Shown here: in pieces, positions 10,067 through 19,209 of the stretch
How positions within the stretch are numbered: the stretch's first letter is position 1
Layout: every line of letters begins with the position of its first letter
From: Roseitranquillus sp963749675
GTDB taxonomy: Bacteria; Pseudomonadota; Alphaproteobacteria; Rhodobacterales; Rhodobacteraceae
Assembly: GCA_963749675.1 (NCBI GenBank)
Contig: CAVVNT010000007.1
Location: 1-64,000 of the forward strand
Direction of reading: 5' to 3'
Length of the DNA stretch: 64,000 nt
Position numbers and translations under genes: made by a program
The notes under the pieces: generated by a model
Seen by the model: the letters and a program-made list of their open reading frames with translations, nothing else
Databases searched by the model: none
What the model was told of the DNA's origin: nothing

Positions 10067-11149
10067 GCGCCCGGCGTAGGTCAGCAGAAACTCCGTCGTG
10101 TCCTCCTCGGCCATCTTGAACTCGATCCGCCCGCCCATGTGGTCGAGAAAAACGCCGGTCTCCTGCCATTCGTATTCCGAGTAGTAGTCGTAGCACCGCG
10201 TGTAGAGGCGGTCCGCCAGATCGTCGTGCGTCAGGTAGCCCGTGCCGTCATCGCGCAGGACGAGCAGGACGTCCTCTTCGGTCAGGTCGGTGATGACGTC
10301 GTGGCCCGAATCGCGGCCGAACTCGAAGACGTCGGCCCCCTCGCCACCGGTCAGGGTGTCGTCGCCGGTGCCGCCGTTTATCCTGTCGTCGCCGAAGCTG
10401 ATCCACTTCCTCCGGTACAGGGTGTAAAATTCCTCTGGACGCTGCCAGTAGCCGGTCTGCTCGCTGCCGCCGTGGATGACGTCGTCGCCGGAACCGCCGT
10501 AGATCGTGTCGTTGCCGTCGAGCCGTCCGCGTACCGCGGTGACATAGTCGTCGCCGGCCCCCAGATAGATGACGACGTCGCCGAGACCGCCGTCCACCCA
10601 GTCGTCGCCACTGCCTGCATCGATCGCATCGTCGCCGTCGCCGCCATAAAGCGTGTCCGTGCCCGTCGCCGCCCGCCAGCGCGTCGTCGCCCTTATATCC
10701 GCGCAGGATGTCGTCGCCGAGGCCGCCATACATCGTGTCGGCGCCGTCGCCGCCGAGCAGCGTGTCCGCCCCGGCACCGCCGCGCATCATGTCGTTGCCG
10801 CCGCCGTCGAGCAGGTCATCGCCCGCGCCCCCCCGACCAGCGTGTCGTTCCCGCCGGAGAAGAGCTGTGTGACGATGAAGGGGTAGTTGTGCGGGCTGTA
10901 GCCCAGCCCTCCGTCGGCGCCGCTCAGGCTGTCGTCGCCATCGCCGCCGAAGATGATGTCGTTGCCGAGGCCGCCAGAAAGCCCGTCATTGCCGTCCTGC
11001 CCATCAAGGTGCCTTGGGCGCCGCGCCTCCGCCAGCCGCGCCTCCCAGTCGCGGTATCTCTCTATCCACGTCTCTGAGACTTAGTAGCGGTCGTCGCCGT
11101 CCCCGCCCTGCCAGACGATCGGTTCAAGGGTGTCGTTGTTGTCGGTCAT
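10067..11149 (-). pseudogene. RTX-type Ca2+-binding repeat protein, disrupted
   Basis: From ATG 11149 the translation is rich in glycine/aspartate nonapeptide repeats of GGxGxDxLx form (for example GGDGADTMYGGLGDD and GGTGDDTLTGGEGADVFEFG), which bind calcium in type I-secreted proteins. The reading frame is broken. A TAA stop occurs after about 22 codons (near 11083), a one-base loss near 10832, and a one-base gain near 10664. Beyond 10067 the last frame stays open antisense through the aminotransferase gene to 9656, so the true stop is uncertain. There is no signal peptide, as expected for RTX proteins. No type I secretion genes are nearby. It is probably a degenerating orphan gene. Confidence 0.7.
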
Positions 11150-11338
11150 CGCAGTTCATCCACCTGAGAAACCCGCGCGGAGGAGACGGCCGGCACCTGT
11201 CACACCAATTAACGGCGCAAGCTTAAATGACGCGAGTTCGAGGCGACCACTCACCTTCTTTGCCGGAGTTTTGACGTGATTTCTTCCCAGCGAGCGCGGC
11301 CCTGTGGCAAGCCGTCAATTCATGCTACCGGCACGACA

Positions 11339-12043
11339 ATGAAGATCGCCGCCTGGTCCGGCCCCCGGAACGTCTCGACCGCAATGATGTACGCCTTCGG
11401 CGCCCGCGCCGACTGCGCCGTGAGTGACGAGCCGTTCTATGCCGCCTACCTCGCGGCGACGGGACTGCTCCATCCGATGCGCGAGGAGATCCTCGCCAGC
11501 CAGCCTCAGGACCCCGCCCATGTCGCGGCGGCGCTTGGTGGCCCAGCTCCGAACGGTCTGCCGGTCTGGTACCAGAAGCACATGGCCGGCCACCTGCTGC
11601 CCGGCTTTCCGGCCGCCTGGGCGGACGGCTGCGTTCACGTCCACCTCATCAGGCATCCTACCCGCGTCGTTGCGAGCTACGCCGCAAAGCGCGAGATGCC
11701 GACGCTTGAGGACATCGGCTATGTCCAGCAGGCGGAACTGCATTGTCGCTTCGGCGGCGTCGTCCTCGACAGCGTCGACATTCGCGCCCGGCCGGAGGCG
11801 ACGCTGCGGGCGCTCTGCGCCGAGATCGGGCTTTCGTTCGATCCCTCGATGCTGTCATGGCCGAGAGGCGGCCATCCCTCGGACGGCGTGTGGGCGGCAC
11901 ACTGGTACGATGCGGTTCACCGCTCGACGGGTTTCGGCCGGCCGGAGGGCGCGCTCCCCGAACTAGCCGGCCCGCCTGGGGAGCTCGCTCGAAAGGCGCT
12001 GCGATATTACGAGGCCTTGCGATCACGCGCACTCCGCCCCTGA
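11339..12043 (+). CDS. Sulfotransferase-like P-loop protein
   Basis: This 234-residue protein begins MKIAAWSGPRNVSTAMMYAF, which matches the PAPS phosphosulfate-binding loop of sulfotransferase-like proteins (R-N-V-S-T). A VHLIRHPTRVVASYAAK segment corresponds to the second cofactor-binding motif. ATG 11339 puts the loop at the very N-terminus as usual. The neighbour on the same strand, beyond the RTX remnant, is a class IV aminotransferase; this pairing recurs as a fused protein in plants, which suggests a shared pathway. True sulfotransferase activity is unproven. Confidence 0.7.
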   Translation: MKIAAWSGPRNVSTAMMYAFGARADCAVSDEPFYAAYLAATGLLHPMREEILASQPQDPAHVAAALGGPAPNGLPVWYQKHMAGHLLPGFPAAWADGCVHVHLIRHPTRVVASYAAKREMPTLEDIGYVQQAELHCRFGGVVLDSVDIRARPEATLRALCAEIGLSFDPSMLSWPRGGHPSDGVWAAHWYDAVHRSTGFGRPEGALPELAGPPGELARKALRYYEALRSRALRP

Positions 12044-12101
12044 CCTTTCCCTTGCCATCACGCTCGGATACGCCGGTCAAGGAACGAGGGAGATCGACGC
12101 C

Positions 12102-13112
12102 ATGACCGAGCCAGTCCGCTGGGGCATCCTTTCGACCGCCAAGATCGGGATGACCAAGGTCACTCCGGCGATCCAGAAAGCCTCGAACTGCGAGGTCGTA
12201 GCCATCGCCTCCCGCGACCCGACCCGCGCGGAAGCGGCGGCGGCCCGGCTGGGGATACCGCGCGCGCATGGCAGCTACGAGGCTCTCTTCGCCGATCCCG
12301 AGGTGGAGGCCGTCTACATTCCACTCCCGAACCACCTCCACGTCGGCATGTCGCTTGCCGCCGCGCGGGCCGGCAAGCACGTGCTCTGCGAGAAGCCAAT
12401 CGGGCTCGACGCCGACGACGCGACGCGCCTGCGCGAGATGCCGGATGGCGTCGTGTTCGCCGAGGCGTTCATGGTGCGCCACCACCCGCAATGGCTCCGC
12501 GCCCGGGAGATCGCGCAGTCCGGCGAGCTGGGGGAGGTTCGCGCCGTCCGCTCGATCTTCGCCTACCACAACGTCGATCCTGAAGACGTGCGCAACAAGG
12601 CCGACATCGGCGGCGGCGGCATCCTCGACATCGGCTGCTACCCGGTCACCGCCGCACGCTTCGTCTTCGGCGCCGAGCCGCACCGGCTCGTAGCTCTGGT
12701 CGATCGCGATCCCGGCTTCCGCACGGATCGCACCGCCAGCGTCGTCGCCGACTTCGGCGACGGTCGGCAGCTCACGTTCCTGTGCTCGACGCAGATGGTG
12801 CCTCACCAGTCGCTCGAGATACTGGGCACGAAGGGGCGGGTGGAGATCGTCGTTCCCTACAACGCTCCGCAGGGCGAGCCCACAGCCTTGATCGTCGATG
12901 AAGGCCTCTCGCCCGACGGCCACCTCTCCCGGCGTGAGATCGTCCCGGCCAGCGACCAGTACACGCTGCAGGCCGAGGCGTTCGCCCGCGCCGTGCGGGG
13001 AGAAGAGCCGTTGCCTTACGGTCTCGAGGACGCCATAGCCTCGATGCGCGTGCTCGACGCGATCTTTCAGAGCGAGCGCACCGGCGGGTGGGCGGATGTC
13101 GCTGCGGTCTGA
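12102..13112 (+). CDS. Gfo/Idh/MocA-family NAD(P)-dependent oxidoreductase
   Basis: This 336-residue oxidoreductase has an N-terminal Rossmann fold (VRWGILSTAKIGMTKV, about residues 5-20). The EKP motif in GKHVLCEKPIGLDADDA provides the conserved Lys, and a GGGGILDIGCYPV segment in the second domain supplies the usual Asp and nearby residues. Members oxidise or reduce sugars, inositols and similar polyols. Nothing in the sequence fixes the substrate. It follows the sulfotransferase-like gene by 58 bases on the same strand and may be co-transcribed with it. Confidence 0.9.
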   Translation: MTEPVRWGILSTAKIGMTKVTPAIQKASNCEVVAIASRDPTRAEAAAARLGIPRAHGSYEALFADPEVEAVYIPLPNHLHVGMSLAAARAGKHVLCEKPIGLDADDATRLREMPDGVVFAEAFMVRHHPQWLRAREIAQSGELGEVRAVRSIFAYHNVDPEDVRNKADIGGGGILDIGCYPVTAARFVFGAEPHRLVALVDRDPGFRTDRTASVVADFGDGRQLTFLCSTQMVPHQSLEILGTKGRVEIVVPYNAPQGEPTALIVDEGLSPDGHLSRREIVPASDQYTLQAEAFARAVRGEEPLPYGLEDAIASMRVLDAIFQSERTGGWADVAAV

Positions 13113-13188
13113 CTTCGGACTGGCGCGAGGTTGCAGATCACGTAGGTTCATCCCCTAGGCGCGCCCGTGCGCCGACGGGGAGAACGCG

Positions 13189-13788
13189 ATGAGCGCCAAC
13201 ATCTTCCGGAAGATCCAGACGCAGGGCGTGCACCACATCACGCTCGTTGGGGCCGACCGCCAGACCTCGATCGATTTCTGGGAAGGGGTCCTGGGAATGC
13301 CCTTCGTTTTCGACCAGCCCAATCTCGACGATCCCGACGAAGGCCACCTCTATTTCGACCCCGGCGACGGACGCCTGATCACGATCTTCACGAACGAGGA
13401 GCGCACGCCGGACGCGAGACGCGTCTCGACCGAACCTGGGGCGGTTCACCACCTCGCCTTCAACGTGAGCCAAGCGACGTTCTGGCAGGCGGTCGAACGC
13501 CTCGATGCGCGCGGGGTAAGACACTCGGGGCCGAAGGATCGCGGCTTCATGGACTCCATCTATTTCAACGACCCGCTGGGTCTGACGATCGAACTCGCCT
13601 CGTACCGCTTCGACCCGCCAGAGGGATGCCGGCACGCGGACGTGATGATCGAAGCGCACCGCATTCGGGTGGAGCGCGGCGACCATCACATCGATCGCGC
13701 GCATGTCGCCGATGCCATCGAACTGCTGGTGGAACGTACGCAGCGGACGTTGTCGCCGACACGAGAGGCGGCGAACCCCTACGGCTGA
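13189..13788 (+). CDS. VOC-superfamily (glyoxalase/dioxygenase-like) protein
   Basis: The 199-residue protein contains a paired beta-alpha-beta-beta-beta fold of the vicinal oxygen chelate superfamily. Metal-ligand positions are visible as His in GVHHITLVG (about residue 16), His in GAVHHLAFNV (about residue 86) and Glu in GLTIELASY (about residue 127). It could be a glyoxalase-like isomerase, an extradiol dioxygenase or a resistance protein; the extended C-terminal tail after residue 140 is not diagnostic. A GGGGAGAA ribosome site precedes ATG 13189. It stands between the Gfo/Idh/MocA gene and a convergent diguanylate cyclase. Confidence 0.8.
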   Translation: MSANIFRKIQTQGVHHITLVGADRQTSIDFWEGVLGMPFVFDQPNLDDPDEGHLYFDPGDGRLITIFTNEERTPDARRVSTEPGAVHHLAFNVSQATFWQAVERLDARGVRHSGPKDRGFMDSIYFNDPLGLTIELASYRFDPPEGCRHADVMIEAHRIRVERGDHHIDRAHVADAIELLVERTQRTLSPTREAANPYG

Positions 13789-13798
13789 GCCCTGCACG

Positions 13799-15265
13799 TC
13801 ATCCGTCGGCTGCGGGCAGCTCCCGAACCTCGATGGCGCTCGTGTCGCAGATCCGCACCCCGTTGCGGCCATTGGCCTTGCTTTCGTACAGCGCCATGTC
13901 CGCCTTCCTCATCAGTTGCTGTGAATTGAGTACCCTCTTCGAGAATACCGCGACACCGAGGCTCAAGGATGGGCGCAAGTGCTGTCGGTCGATCTCGACA
14001 TCTTCGCCAAGTGCGGCGTGGATGGCATCGGCATCCTCCGCGATCTCCGAGAGGGTCTCCCTCCCCACGAGGATCGCCGCGAACTCGTCGCCCCCGAGCC
14101 GTGCCGCCATGTCTTCCGGCCGCAGGACGTTTTTCAGCCGTCCTCCGACGGCGCGCAAGACCGCGTCGCCGGCGTGGTGCCCCATCGTGTCGTTGATCTG
14201 CTTGAAGTGGTCGAGATCGATGATGATGAGTCCGACCTTGCTGCCCCCGCCGACCGAGTTCAGCGCCGCCTCCAGCGCCTCGTAGAAAAGGGCGCGGTTA
14301 GGCAGTCCGGTGAGCGGGTCATGCCGCGCAAGGTGCTCGACCTCGTTCTGCCTGCGCGCACTCTGCAGCGCGATGATCGCCGACAGGAACATCATCGCGA
14401 TCGACAGCATCGCCAGCCTCATGTTCTCGCTGAACAGGTCGGCCCGGGTCATTTCGAGCGCCGCAAGGCAGAACAGCAGCGGTGCGGCGAGCACGATCGG
14501 AAAGATTCGGCGTGCGCGCCTCGACCCGCTGCCCCGGTCGAGCAGGGTCCCCATCCACCCGACGCTCGGCTGGGCGAGCAGCAGGGCGAGGAAGAGCATC
14601 AACATGCCCAGCGACGTGTGCAGAGCCATCGCATCGAAGATGAGGATCGAATAGAGGCCGCTCGTGTCGAAGAGGTACCCGATCGATGCCATTGACGCGA
14701 TCAGGAGGCCCCCCGTGGCAACGATCGTACAGGCGCGCGCGCTCCATGATCGTGGTTCGGCCATCATGGAGAGGCAACTGAGGGCGGCGAGGAAGCTGAA
14801 CTCGGTACCCACCGCCATCCCATCGCGCGCTTCCCAAGCTTGGAACACCAGTTCCTCGACGCTGCCGGCCCTCCCGAGCAGAGACAAGGCGAGGTTCGTC
14901 AGTGCTATCGGCATCGCAGCCGCGATCAGAAGCAGGGCGGTGCGTCGCGGGATGGTGCCTCCCGCCAGGATGAGCAGCAGCGCCGCGCCGGTCAGCATGA
15001 AGCACGCGGCGGTGCTGGGCACCATTGCTACGAACGAGGGCCTGATGCGCGTCAGGGGCTCGATCCCGAGGCCCCATCCACCGAAAAGCACGATGCCTCC
15101 CAACGTGATGCACGTCCATGCGAGCATCCTCGATGTTCGGAGCGCAGTGCGGTCCAGCCGGCGACGAGCCAGATTGAACGCGGCCGCTTGGCTTGGTCTT
15201 GCGATGACATCCTCCAAAACTGCAGATCGGCGTGATGACGGCACGCAGACAACCAAGAGCTGCAT
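13799..15265 (-). CDS. Membrane-bound diguanylate cyclase (GGDEF)
   Basis: This 488-residue protein has an N-terminal half with about eight hydrophobic segments (residues ~45-300) and no periplasmic sensor domain, followed by a GGDEF domain. The active-site motif is intact in ARLGGDEFAAIL, and an RPED sequence five residues upstream matches the RxxD inhibitory site, so both cyclic-di-GMP synthesis and product inhibition are likely. The HDPLTGLPNR start of the domain is clear. ATG 15265 is chosen because further upstream the translation becomes low-complexity and lacks homology. About 280 bases upstream to the next minus-strand gene carry nothing recognisable. Confidence 0.85.
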   Translation of the reverse strand: MQLLVVCVPSSRRSAVLEDVIARPSQAAAFNLARRRLDRTALRTSRMLAWTCITLGGIVLFGGWGLGIEPLTRIRPSFVAMVPSTAACFMLTGAALLLILAGGTIPRRTALLLIAAAMPIALTNLALSLLGRAGSVEELVFQAWEARDGMAVGTEFSFLAALSCLSMMAEPRSWSARACTIVATGGLLIASMASIGYLFDTSGLYSILIFDAMALHTSLGMLMLFLALLLAQPSVGWMGTLLDRGSGSRRARRIFPIVLAAPLLFCLAALEMTRADLFSENMRLAMLSIAMMFLSAIIALQSARRQNEVEHLARHDPLTGLPNRALFYEALEAALNSVGGGSKVGLIIIDLDHFKQINDTMGHHAGDAVLRAVGGRLKNVLRPEDMAARLGGDEFAAILVGRETLSEIAEDADAIHAALGEDVEIDRQHLRPSLSLGVAVFSKRVLNSQQLMRKADMALYESKANGRNGVRICDTSAIEVRELPAADG

Positions 15266-15549
15266 CAATCGATCCGCGATTTCCTCAGCGCGCGCCCATT
15301 TCGCGGTGGGCGCAACAGGCGGATCGGCATCGGCTCCGCCTTCGGCGCGGTCCGCCTCGGAGGGAAGAGACAGACCCTTCGCCGGACGAAGGCACCGCGC
15401 ATCCCGGTGCGGATGTCCCACGTCCGGGAAATCGAGGCACGAGACATCGCCGCCACCGGACCGACACGACGACACCGGTCTCGCCCTCGATTTCGCGCAA
15501 TCCTCGGCAGTGGCGCCGGGGGCCACCATCACCTGCGAGTGTGTTCGCG

Positions 15550-16194
15550 TCAGGCCATCGAGGCGCGCAGGCGCTGGAACTTCTCCCCCTGCACCGCGAC
15601 GTGACGCCTCAGCGCGTCGGCCGCCGCAATCTCGTTCCCGCTGCCCAGAGCCTCGAGAACCTCGCGATGCTCGGCCAGCGACTGCGCCATCCGGCCGCGC
15701 AGCCGCAACTGCAACCGGCGGAAGCCGCGCAAGCGCTTGTGCCAGCGCTCCGCTTCGGCCTCGAGGAACGCATTCCCGGCGTGACCGTAGATCAGGTGGT
15801 GAAAGCGGCCATTGGCGGCGTAGTACGCCTCGGCGTCAGCCAGCGTAGCGGCATCCTCGCAGCCGCGATTGGCCTCGGCGAGGTCGCGCAGGCCGTCCTC
15901 GGTGATGCGGCTCGCGGCCAGCCGGCCGCAGGCTGCCTCGAGCTCGGCCATGAGCTCGAACATCTCCATCAGCTCGACCGGGCCGGGGGCACGGACGAAG
16001 ACGCCACGCCGCGGGCGATGCTCGACCAGACCCTCGCCCCCGAGCCTCTGCAGCGCTTCGCGCACCGGCGTCCGTGACACGCCGAACCTCTGCGCCAGGC
16101 GGGTTTCGTCCAGGCGCGCACCATCCTGGAATTCGCCGGTCAGGATCAGCTGATCGAGCGCGTCAGCGATCTGGTCTGTGCGCCTGACGTCCAT
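15550..16194 (-). CDS. matR: GntR-family (FCD) regulator of the malonate locus, MatR-like
   Basis: This 214-residue regulator has a winged-helix domain (RLDETRLAQRFGVSRTPVREAL, residues ~28-50) and an FCD effector domain with acidic and His residues (FHHLIYGHAGN near residue 130). It lies divergent from a TRAP transporter, malonyl-CoA decarboxylase and malonyl-CoA synthetase. That is the arrangement known for MatR, which represses malonate genes in rhizobia and is released by malonate. The start is ATG 16194, with ATG 16209 an alternative. The name rests on context more than on sequence identity. Confidence 0.75.
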   Translation of the reverse strand: MDVRRTDQIADALDQLILTGEFQDGARLDETRLAQRFGVSRTPVREALQRLGGEGLVEHRPRRGVFVRAPGPVELMEMFELMAELEAACGRLAASRITEDGLRDLAEANRGCEDAATLADAEAYYAANGRFHHLIYGHAGNAFLEAEAERWHKRLRGFRRLQLRLRGRMAQSLAEHREVLEALGSGNEIAAADALRRHVAVQGEKFQRLRASMA

Positions 16195-16241
16195 GCCGCA
16201 GGCTGGCATCGCGGTCCGCCGGATTGCAAGAATTCCGCGAT

Positions 16242-16249
16242 TGCATGCA
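16242..16249. promoter_or_regulatory. Candidate MatR operator core (TGCATGCA palindrome)
   Basis: TTGCATGCAG spans an 8-base perfect palindrome in the ~140-base gap between the divergent MatR-like regulator and the TRAP operon. It differs from the TTGTATACAA operator described for rhizobial MatR only by transitions in the core plus the last base. A TTGACA hexamer lies at 16256-16261 just downstream. The site is short and could occur by chance. Confidence 0.3.
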
Positions 16250-16333
16250 GGATCATTGACACGGGATGCGATCCTCGGAAGGCTGCGGCAATCCGCCGTC
16301 GCCCAAGGCGGGAGAATGTTCAGGGAGGACAAG

Positions 16334-17310
16334 ATGAGAACCATGCTTCTGGCCGGGGCGGCCATCGCCGCGGCAGGCACCGCAGGCGCTACCGATCTCA
16401 GGCTCTCGCACCAGTGGTCGACCGGCGACATCCGCCACGAGGTCGCCCAGATCGTCGCCGACGAGGTCGCGGCAGCCGACGTCGACCTCAACATCCAGAT
16501 ATTTCCATCCGAATCGCTCTTCGGGGCGAACGAGCAATACAACCCGCTGAGCCGCGGCCAGCTCGACATGACGGTCCTGCCGCTCAGCTACGCCGGCGGC
16601 CAGCGGCCGGCCTACAACCTGACGCTGATGCCGGGACTGGTGAAGAACCACGACCACGCGGCGCGCCTGAACGAGAGCCCGTTCATGGATGCCATCGAGG
16701 AGATGATGGCCGAGGACGACGTCATGGTGCTTGTCCACGGCTACCTGGCGGGAGGCTTCGCCGGCGATCGAGACGTGCATCACCGCGCCCGAGGACGTGG
16801 AGGGCCTGCAGACCCGCGCCGCCGGCAAGCGCGTTCGAGCAGATGCTGGCCGAGGCGGGCGCGTCGATCGCATCGATGGCGTCCTCGGAGATCTACAACG
16901 CGATGCAGACGGGCGTGCTCGACGCCGCCAACACGTCCTCGTCGTCGTTCGTCAGCTACCGCATCTACGAGCAGGTCGCGTGCTACACGCCGCCGGGCGA
17001 ATATGCGCTCTGGTTCATGTACCAGCCGCTGCTGATGAACAAGTCGACGTTCGAGGGGCTGACCGAGGAGCAGCAGCAGGCGCTCATGGCCGCGGCCGAG
17101 AAGGCCCAGGCCTACTATCTCGAGAACGCCAAGGCCGAGGACGCCGAGAGCCGCCGCGTCTTCGAGGAGGCCGGCGTCGAGATCGACGACATGACCCAGG
17201 AGGAGTTCGAGGCCTGGCGCGAGATCGCCCGCAACTCGTCCTACAAGGCGTTCGTCGAGGACACGCCAGACGGGCAGGAGCTCCTCGACATGGCGCTCTC
17301 CGTCGAGTGA
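16334..17310 (+). pseudogene. matP: TRAP transporter substrate-binding protein (DctP/MatP-like), two frameshifts
   Basis: This periplasmic solute-binding subunit of a tripartite TRAP transporter is here probably for malonate. ATG 16334 follows a GGGAGG ribosome site. The signal peptide (MLLAGAAIAAAGTAGA) is followed by ATDLRLSHQWSTGDIRHEVAQ, the standard mature start. One extra base near 16763 and another near 16829 shift the frame twice, the intervening piece being IETCITAPEDVEGLQTRAAGK, which is the conserved binding-site region. Joined, the protein is ~325 residues, normal for DctP. The downstream permease starts inside its stop codon. No other damage is seen, so sequencing insertions are a serious alternative to decay. 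Confidence 0.8.
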
Positions 17311-17891
17311 GCGACAAGTTCGACACCGAGCCGGCGGAAGCTGCGGCGACGACGGAGCACGCGCCGCAGCACGTCGCGCGCACCGGGGGGCATCCGCTCC
17401 TTCGCGCGGTGGCGGCGGTCTCGACCGTCGCGGGCTGGTTCAGCGCCGCGATGATCGTCGCCGCCGTCGGCATCACCTGCCAGATGATCTGGGTCCGCTT
17501 CGTGTTGAACCACTCGACGATCTGGCAGACCGAGGCGGTGGTCTACCTCGTCATTTCGGCGACGCTGATCGGGCTGCCCTACGTCCAGCGGCTGCGCGGG
17601 CACGTCAACGTCGACCTCGTGCCGATGTGGCTCGCGCCCGCGGCGCGGCGGGCGCTCGCGATCCTGGTTCTGGCGCTGTCGATCGGGGTGGTGGCGGTGC
17701 TGCTCTGGTACGGGATCGAGCTCTGGCACTTCGCGTGGGACCGCGGATGGCGCTCGGACTCGGTCTGGGGACCGCCGCTCTGGATCCCGTACCTCTCGAT
17801 CCCGATCGGACTTGGGCTCTACCTCCTGCAGCTCGTCGCCGACATGGTCGCGGTGCTGATGCGCATCGACACGCCGTTCGGTCTGGCCTGA
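17307..17891 (+). CDS. matQ: TRAP transporter small permease (DctQ/MatQ-like)
   Basis: This 194-residue small membrane subunit begins at GTG 17307, overlapping the binding-protein stop by four bases. After a ~35-residue polar lead come four hydrophobic segments, including TEAVVYLVISATLIGLPYVQ and LRGHVNVDLVP, the conserved DctQ signature with its N-V-D. It forms a complex with the large permease, whose gene follows after one base. The context (MatR, decarboxylase, synthetase) indicates malonate or a related dicarboxylate. Confidence 0.85.
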   Translation: MSDKFDTEPAEAAATTEHAPQHVARTGGHPLLRAVAAVSTVAGWFSAAMIVAAVGITCQMIWVRFVLNHSTIWQTEAVVYLVISATLIGLPYVQRLRGHVNVDLVPMWLAPAARRALAILVLALSIGVVAVLLWYGIELWHFAWDRGWRSDSVWGPPLWIPYLSIPIGLGLYLLQLVADMVAVLMRIDTPFGLA

Positions 17892-17892
17892 C

Positions 17893-19209
17893 ATGGATCC
17901 CCTGACGCTCGGCCTCCTGGTTGCGATCGTGACCGTCGTGGTCCTGTTCTCGGGGATGTCGGTCGCGGTCGGCCTGCTCGTGGTCGCGATGGGCTTCCTG
18001 CTGGTCTTCGACGGCACCCGCTCGCTCGAGCTCCTGCCGGAGATCTTCTTCGGTGAACTCGACAATTTCGCGCTCCTCGCGATCCCGATGTTCATCATCA
18101 TGGGCGCCTCGATCGCCTCGACCCGCGCCGGGGCCGACCTCTACGAGGCGCTCGAGCGCTGGCTCACGCGGGTCCCCGGCGGCCTCGTGATCTCGAATCT
18201 CGGCGCCTGCGCGCTCTTCGCCGCGATGTCGGGGTCCTCGCCCGCGACCTGCGCCGCCATCGGCAAGATGGGCATTCCCGAGATGCGCCGCCGCGGCTAT
18301 CCTGACGGCGTAGCCGCGGGCTCGATCGCCGCCGGCGGCACCCTCGGCATCCTGATCCCGCCGTCGGTGACGATGATCGTCTACGGCATCGCGACCGAAA
18401 CCTCGATCGGACGGCTGTTCCTCGCGGGCGTCCTGCCCGGCGTCCTGCTCGTCGCCCTCTTCATGGCGTGGTCGATCTTCGCGACCTGGCGTTCCGGCGA
18501 CGCCAGAGTGCTCTCGTCGACGAGCTACTCCTGGCGGCAGAAGGTCGAGATCCTGCCCCGCGTCCTGCCCTTCCTCGCGATCATCCTCGGTGTCCTCTAC
18601 GCGATGTATGGCGGCATCGCGACGCCGTCCGAGACCGCCGCGGTGGGGGCGCTCCTCTGCCTGCTCGTCGCGGTCGTGATCTACCGTCTCTGGGACCCGC
18701 GCGCGCTGTGGGTTGTCTTGCGCGACTCGACGCGCGAGAGCGTGATGATCCTCTTCATCATCGCCGCGGCTGGCGTCTTCAGCTACATGCTGAGCTCGCT
18801 CTTCATCACCCAATCGATCGCGCAATGGATCGGCACCCTGGATGTCAACCGCTGGGTGCTGATGGGCTTCATAAACGTGTTCCTGCTGATTGCCGGGTTC
18901 TTCCTGCCGCCCGTCGCCGTGATCCTGATGGCCGCGCCGATCCTGCTGCCGGTCATCACGACAGCGGGTTTCGACCCGATCTGGTTCGCGGTGATCCTGA
19001 CAATCAACATGGAGGTCGGACTGATCACGCCGCCGGTGGGTCTCAACCTGTACGTGATCAACGGGATCGCGCCGGACATCAAGCTCAAGACCATTCTCTG
19101 GGGCTCGATGCCGTTCGTGCTCTGCATGTTCCTCGCGATCGTGATCCTCTGCATCTTTCCCGGCATCGCGACGTGGCTTCCGGACGCCGTGATGGGCCCG
19201 GCGATCTGA
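17893..19209 (+). CDS. matM: TRAP transporter large permease (DctM/MatM-like)
   Basis: This 438-residue multi-spanning permease of the DctM family has GSSPATCAAIGKMGIPEM and PPSVTMIVYGIATETSIGRLF as conserved loops around the substrate and Na+ sites, and an EVGLITPPVGLNLYVING signature near the C-terminus. It starts one base after the small permease and its stop overlaps the ATG of the decarboxylase gene by one base, so the five genes are one coupled operon. It drives sodium-dependent uptake with MatP and MatQ. Confidence 0.92.
   Translation: MDPLTLGLLVAIVTVVVLFSGMSVAVGLLVVAMGFLLVFDGTRSLELLPEIFFGELDNFALLAIPMFIIMGASIASTRAGADLYEALERWLTRVPGGLVISNLGACALFAAMSGSSPATCAAIGKMGIPEMRRRGYPDGVAAGSIAAGGTLGILIPPSVTMIVYGIATETSIGRLFLAGVLPGVLLVALFMAWSIFATWRSGDARVLSSTSYSWRQKVEILPRVLPFLAIILGVLYAMYGGIATPSETAAVGALLCLLVAVVIYRLWDPRALWVVLRDSTRESVMILFIIAAAGVFSYMLSSLFITQSIAQWIGTLDVNRWVLMGFINVFLLIAGFFLPPVAVILMAAPILLPVITTAGFDPIWFAVILTINMEVGLITPPVGLNLYVINGIAPDIKLKTILWGSMPFVLCMFLAIVILCIFPGIATWLPDAVMGPAI

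Noticed and set aside
10300..10990. CRISPR-like or tandem DNA repeat
   Set aside because: The GCCGTCGCC-like periodicity encodes RTX nonapeptide repeats on the minus strand; units vary and have no spacer structure. No CRISPR array was seen anywhere in the window.
15266..15532. Longer start for the diguanylate cyclase (15532)
   Set aside because: The extra ~90 residues lack membrane segments and homology and have skewed composition; ATG 15265 gives a normal protein.
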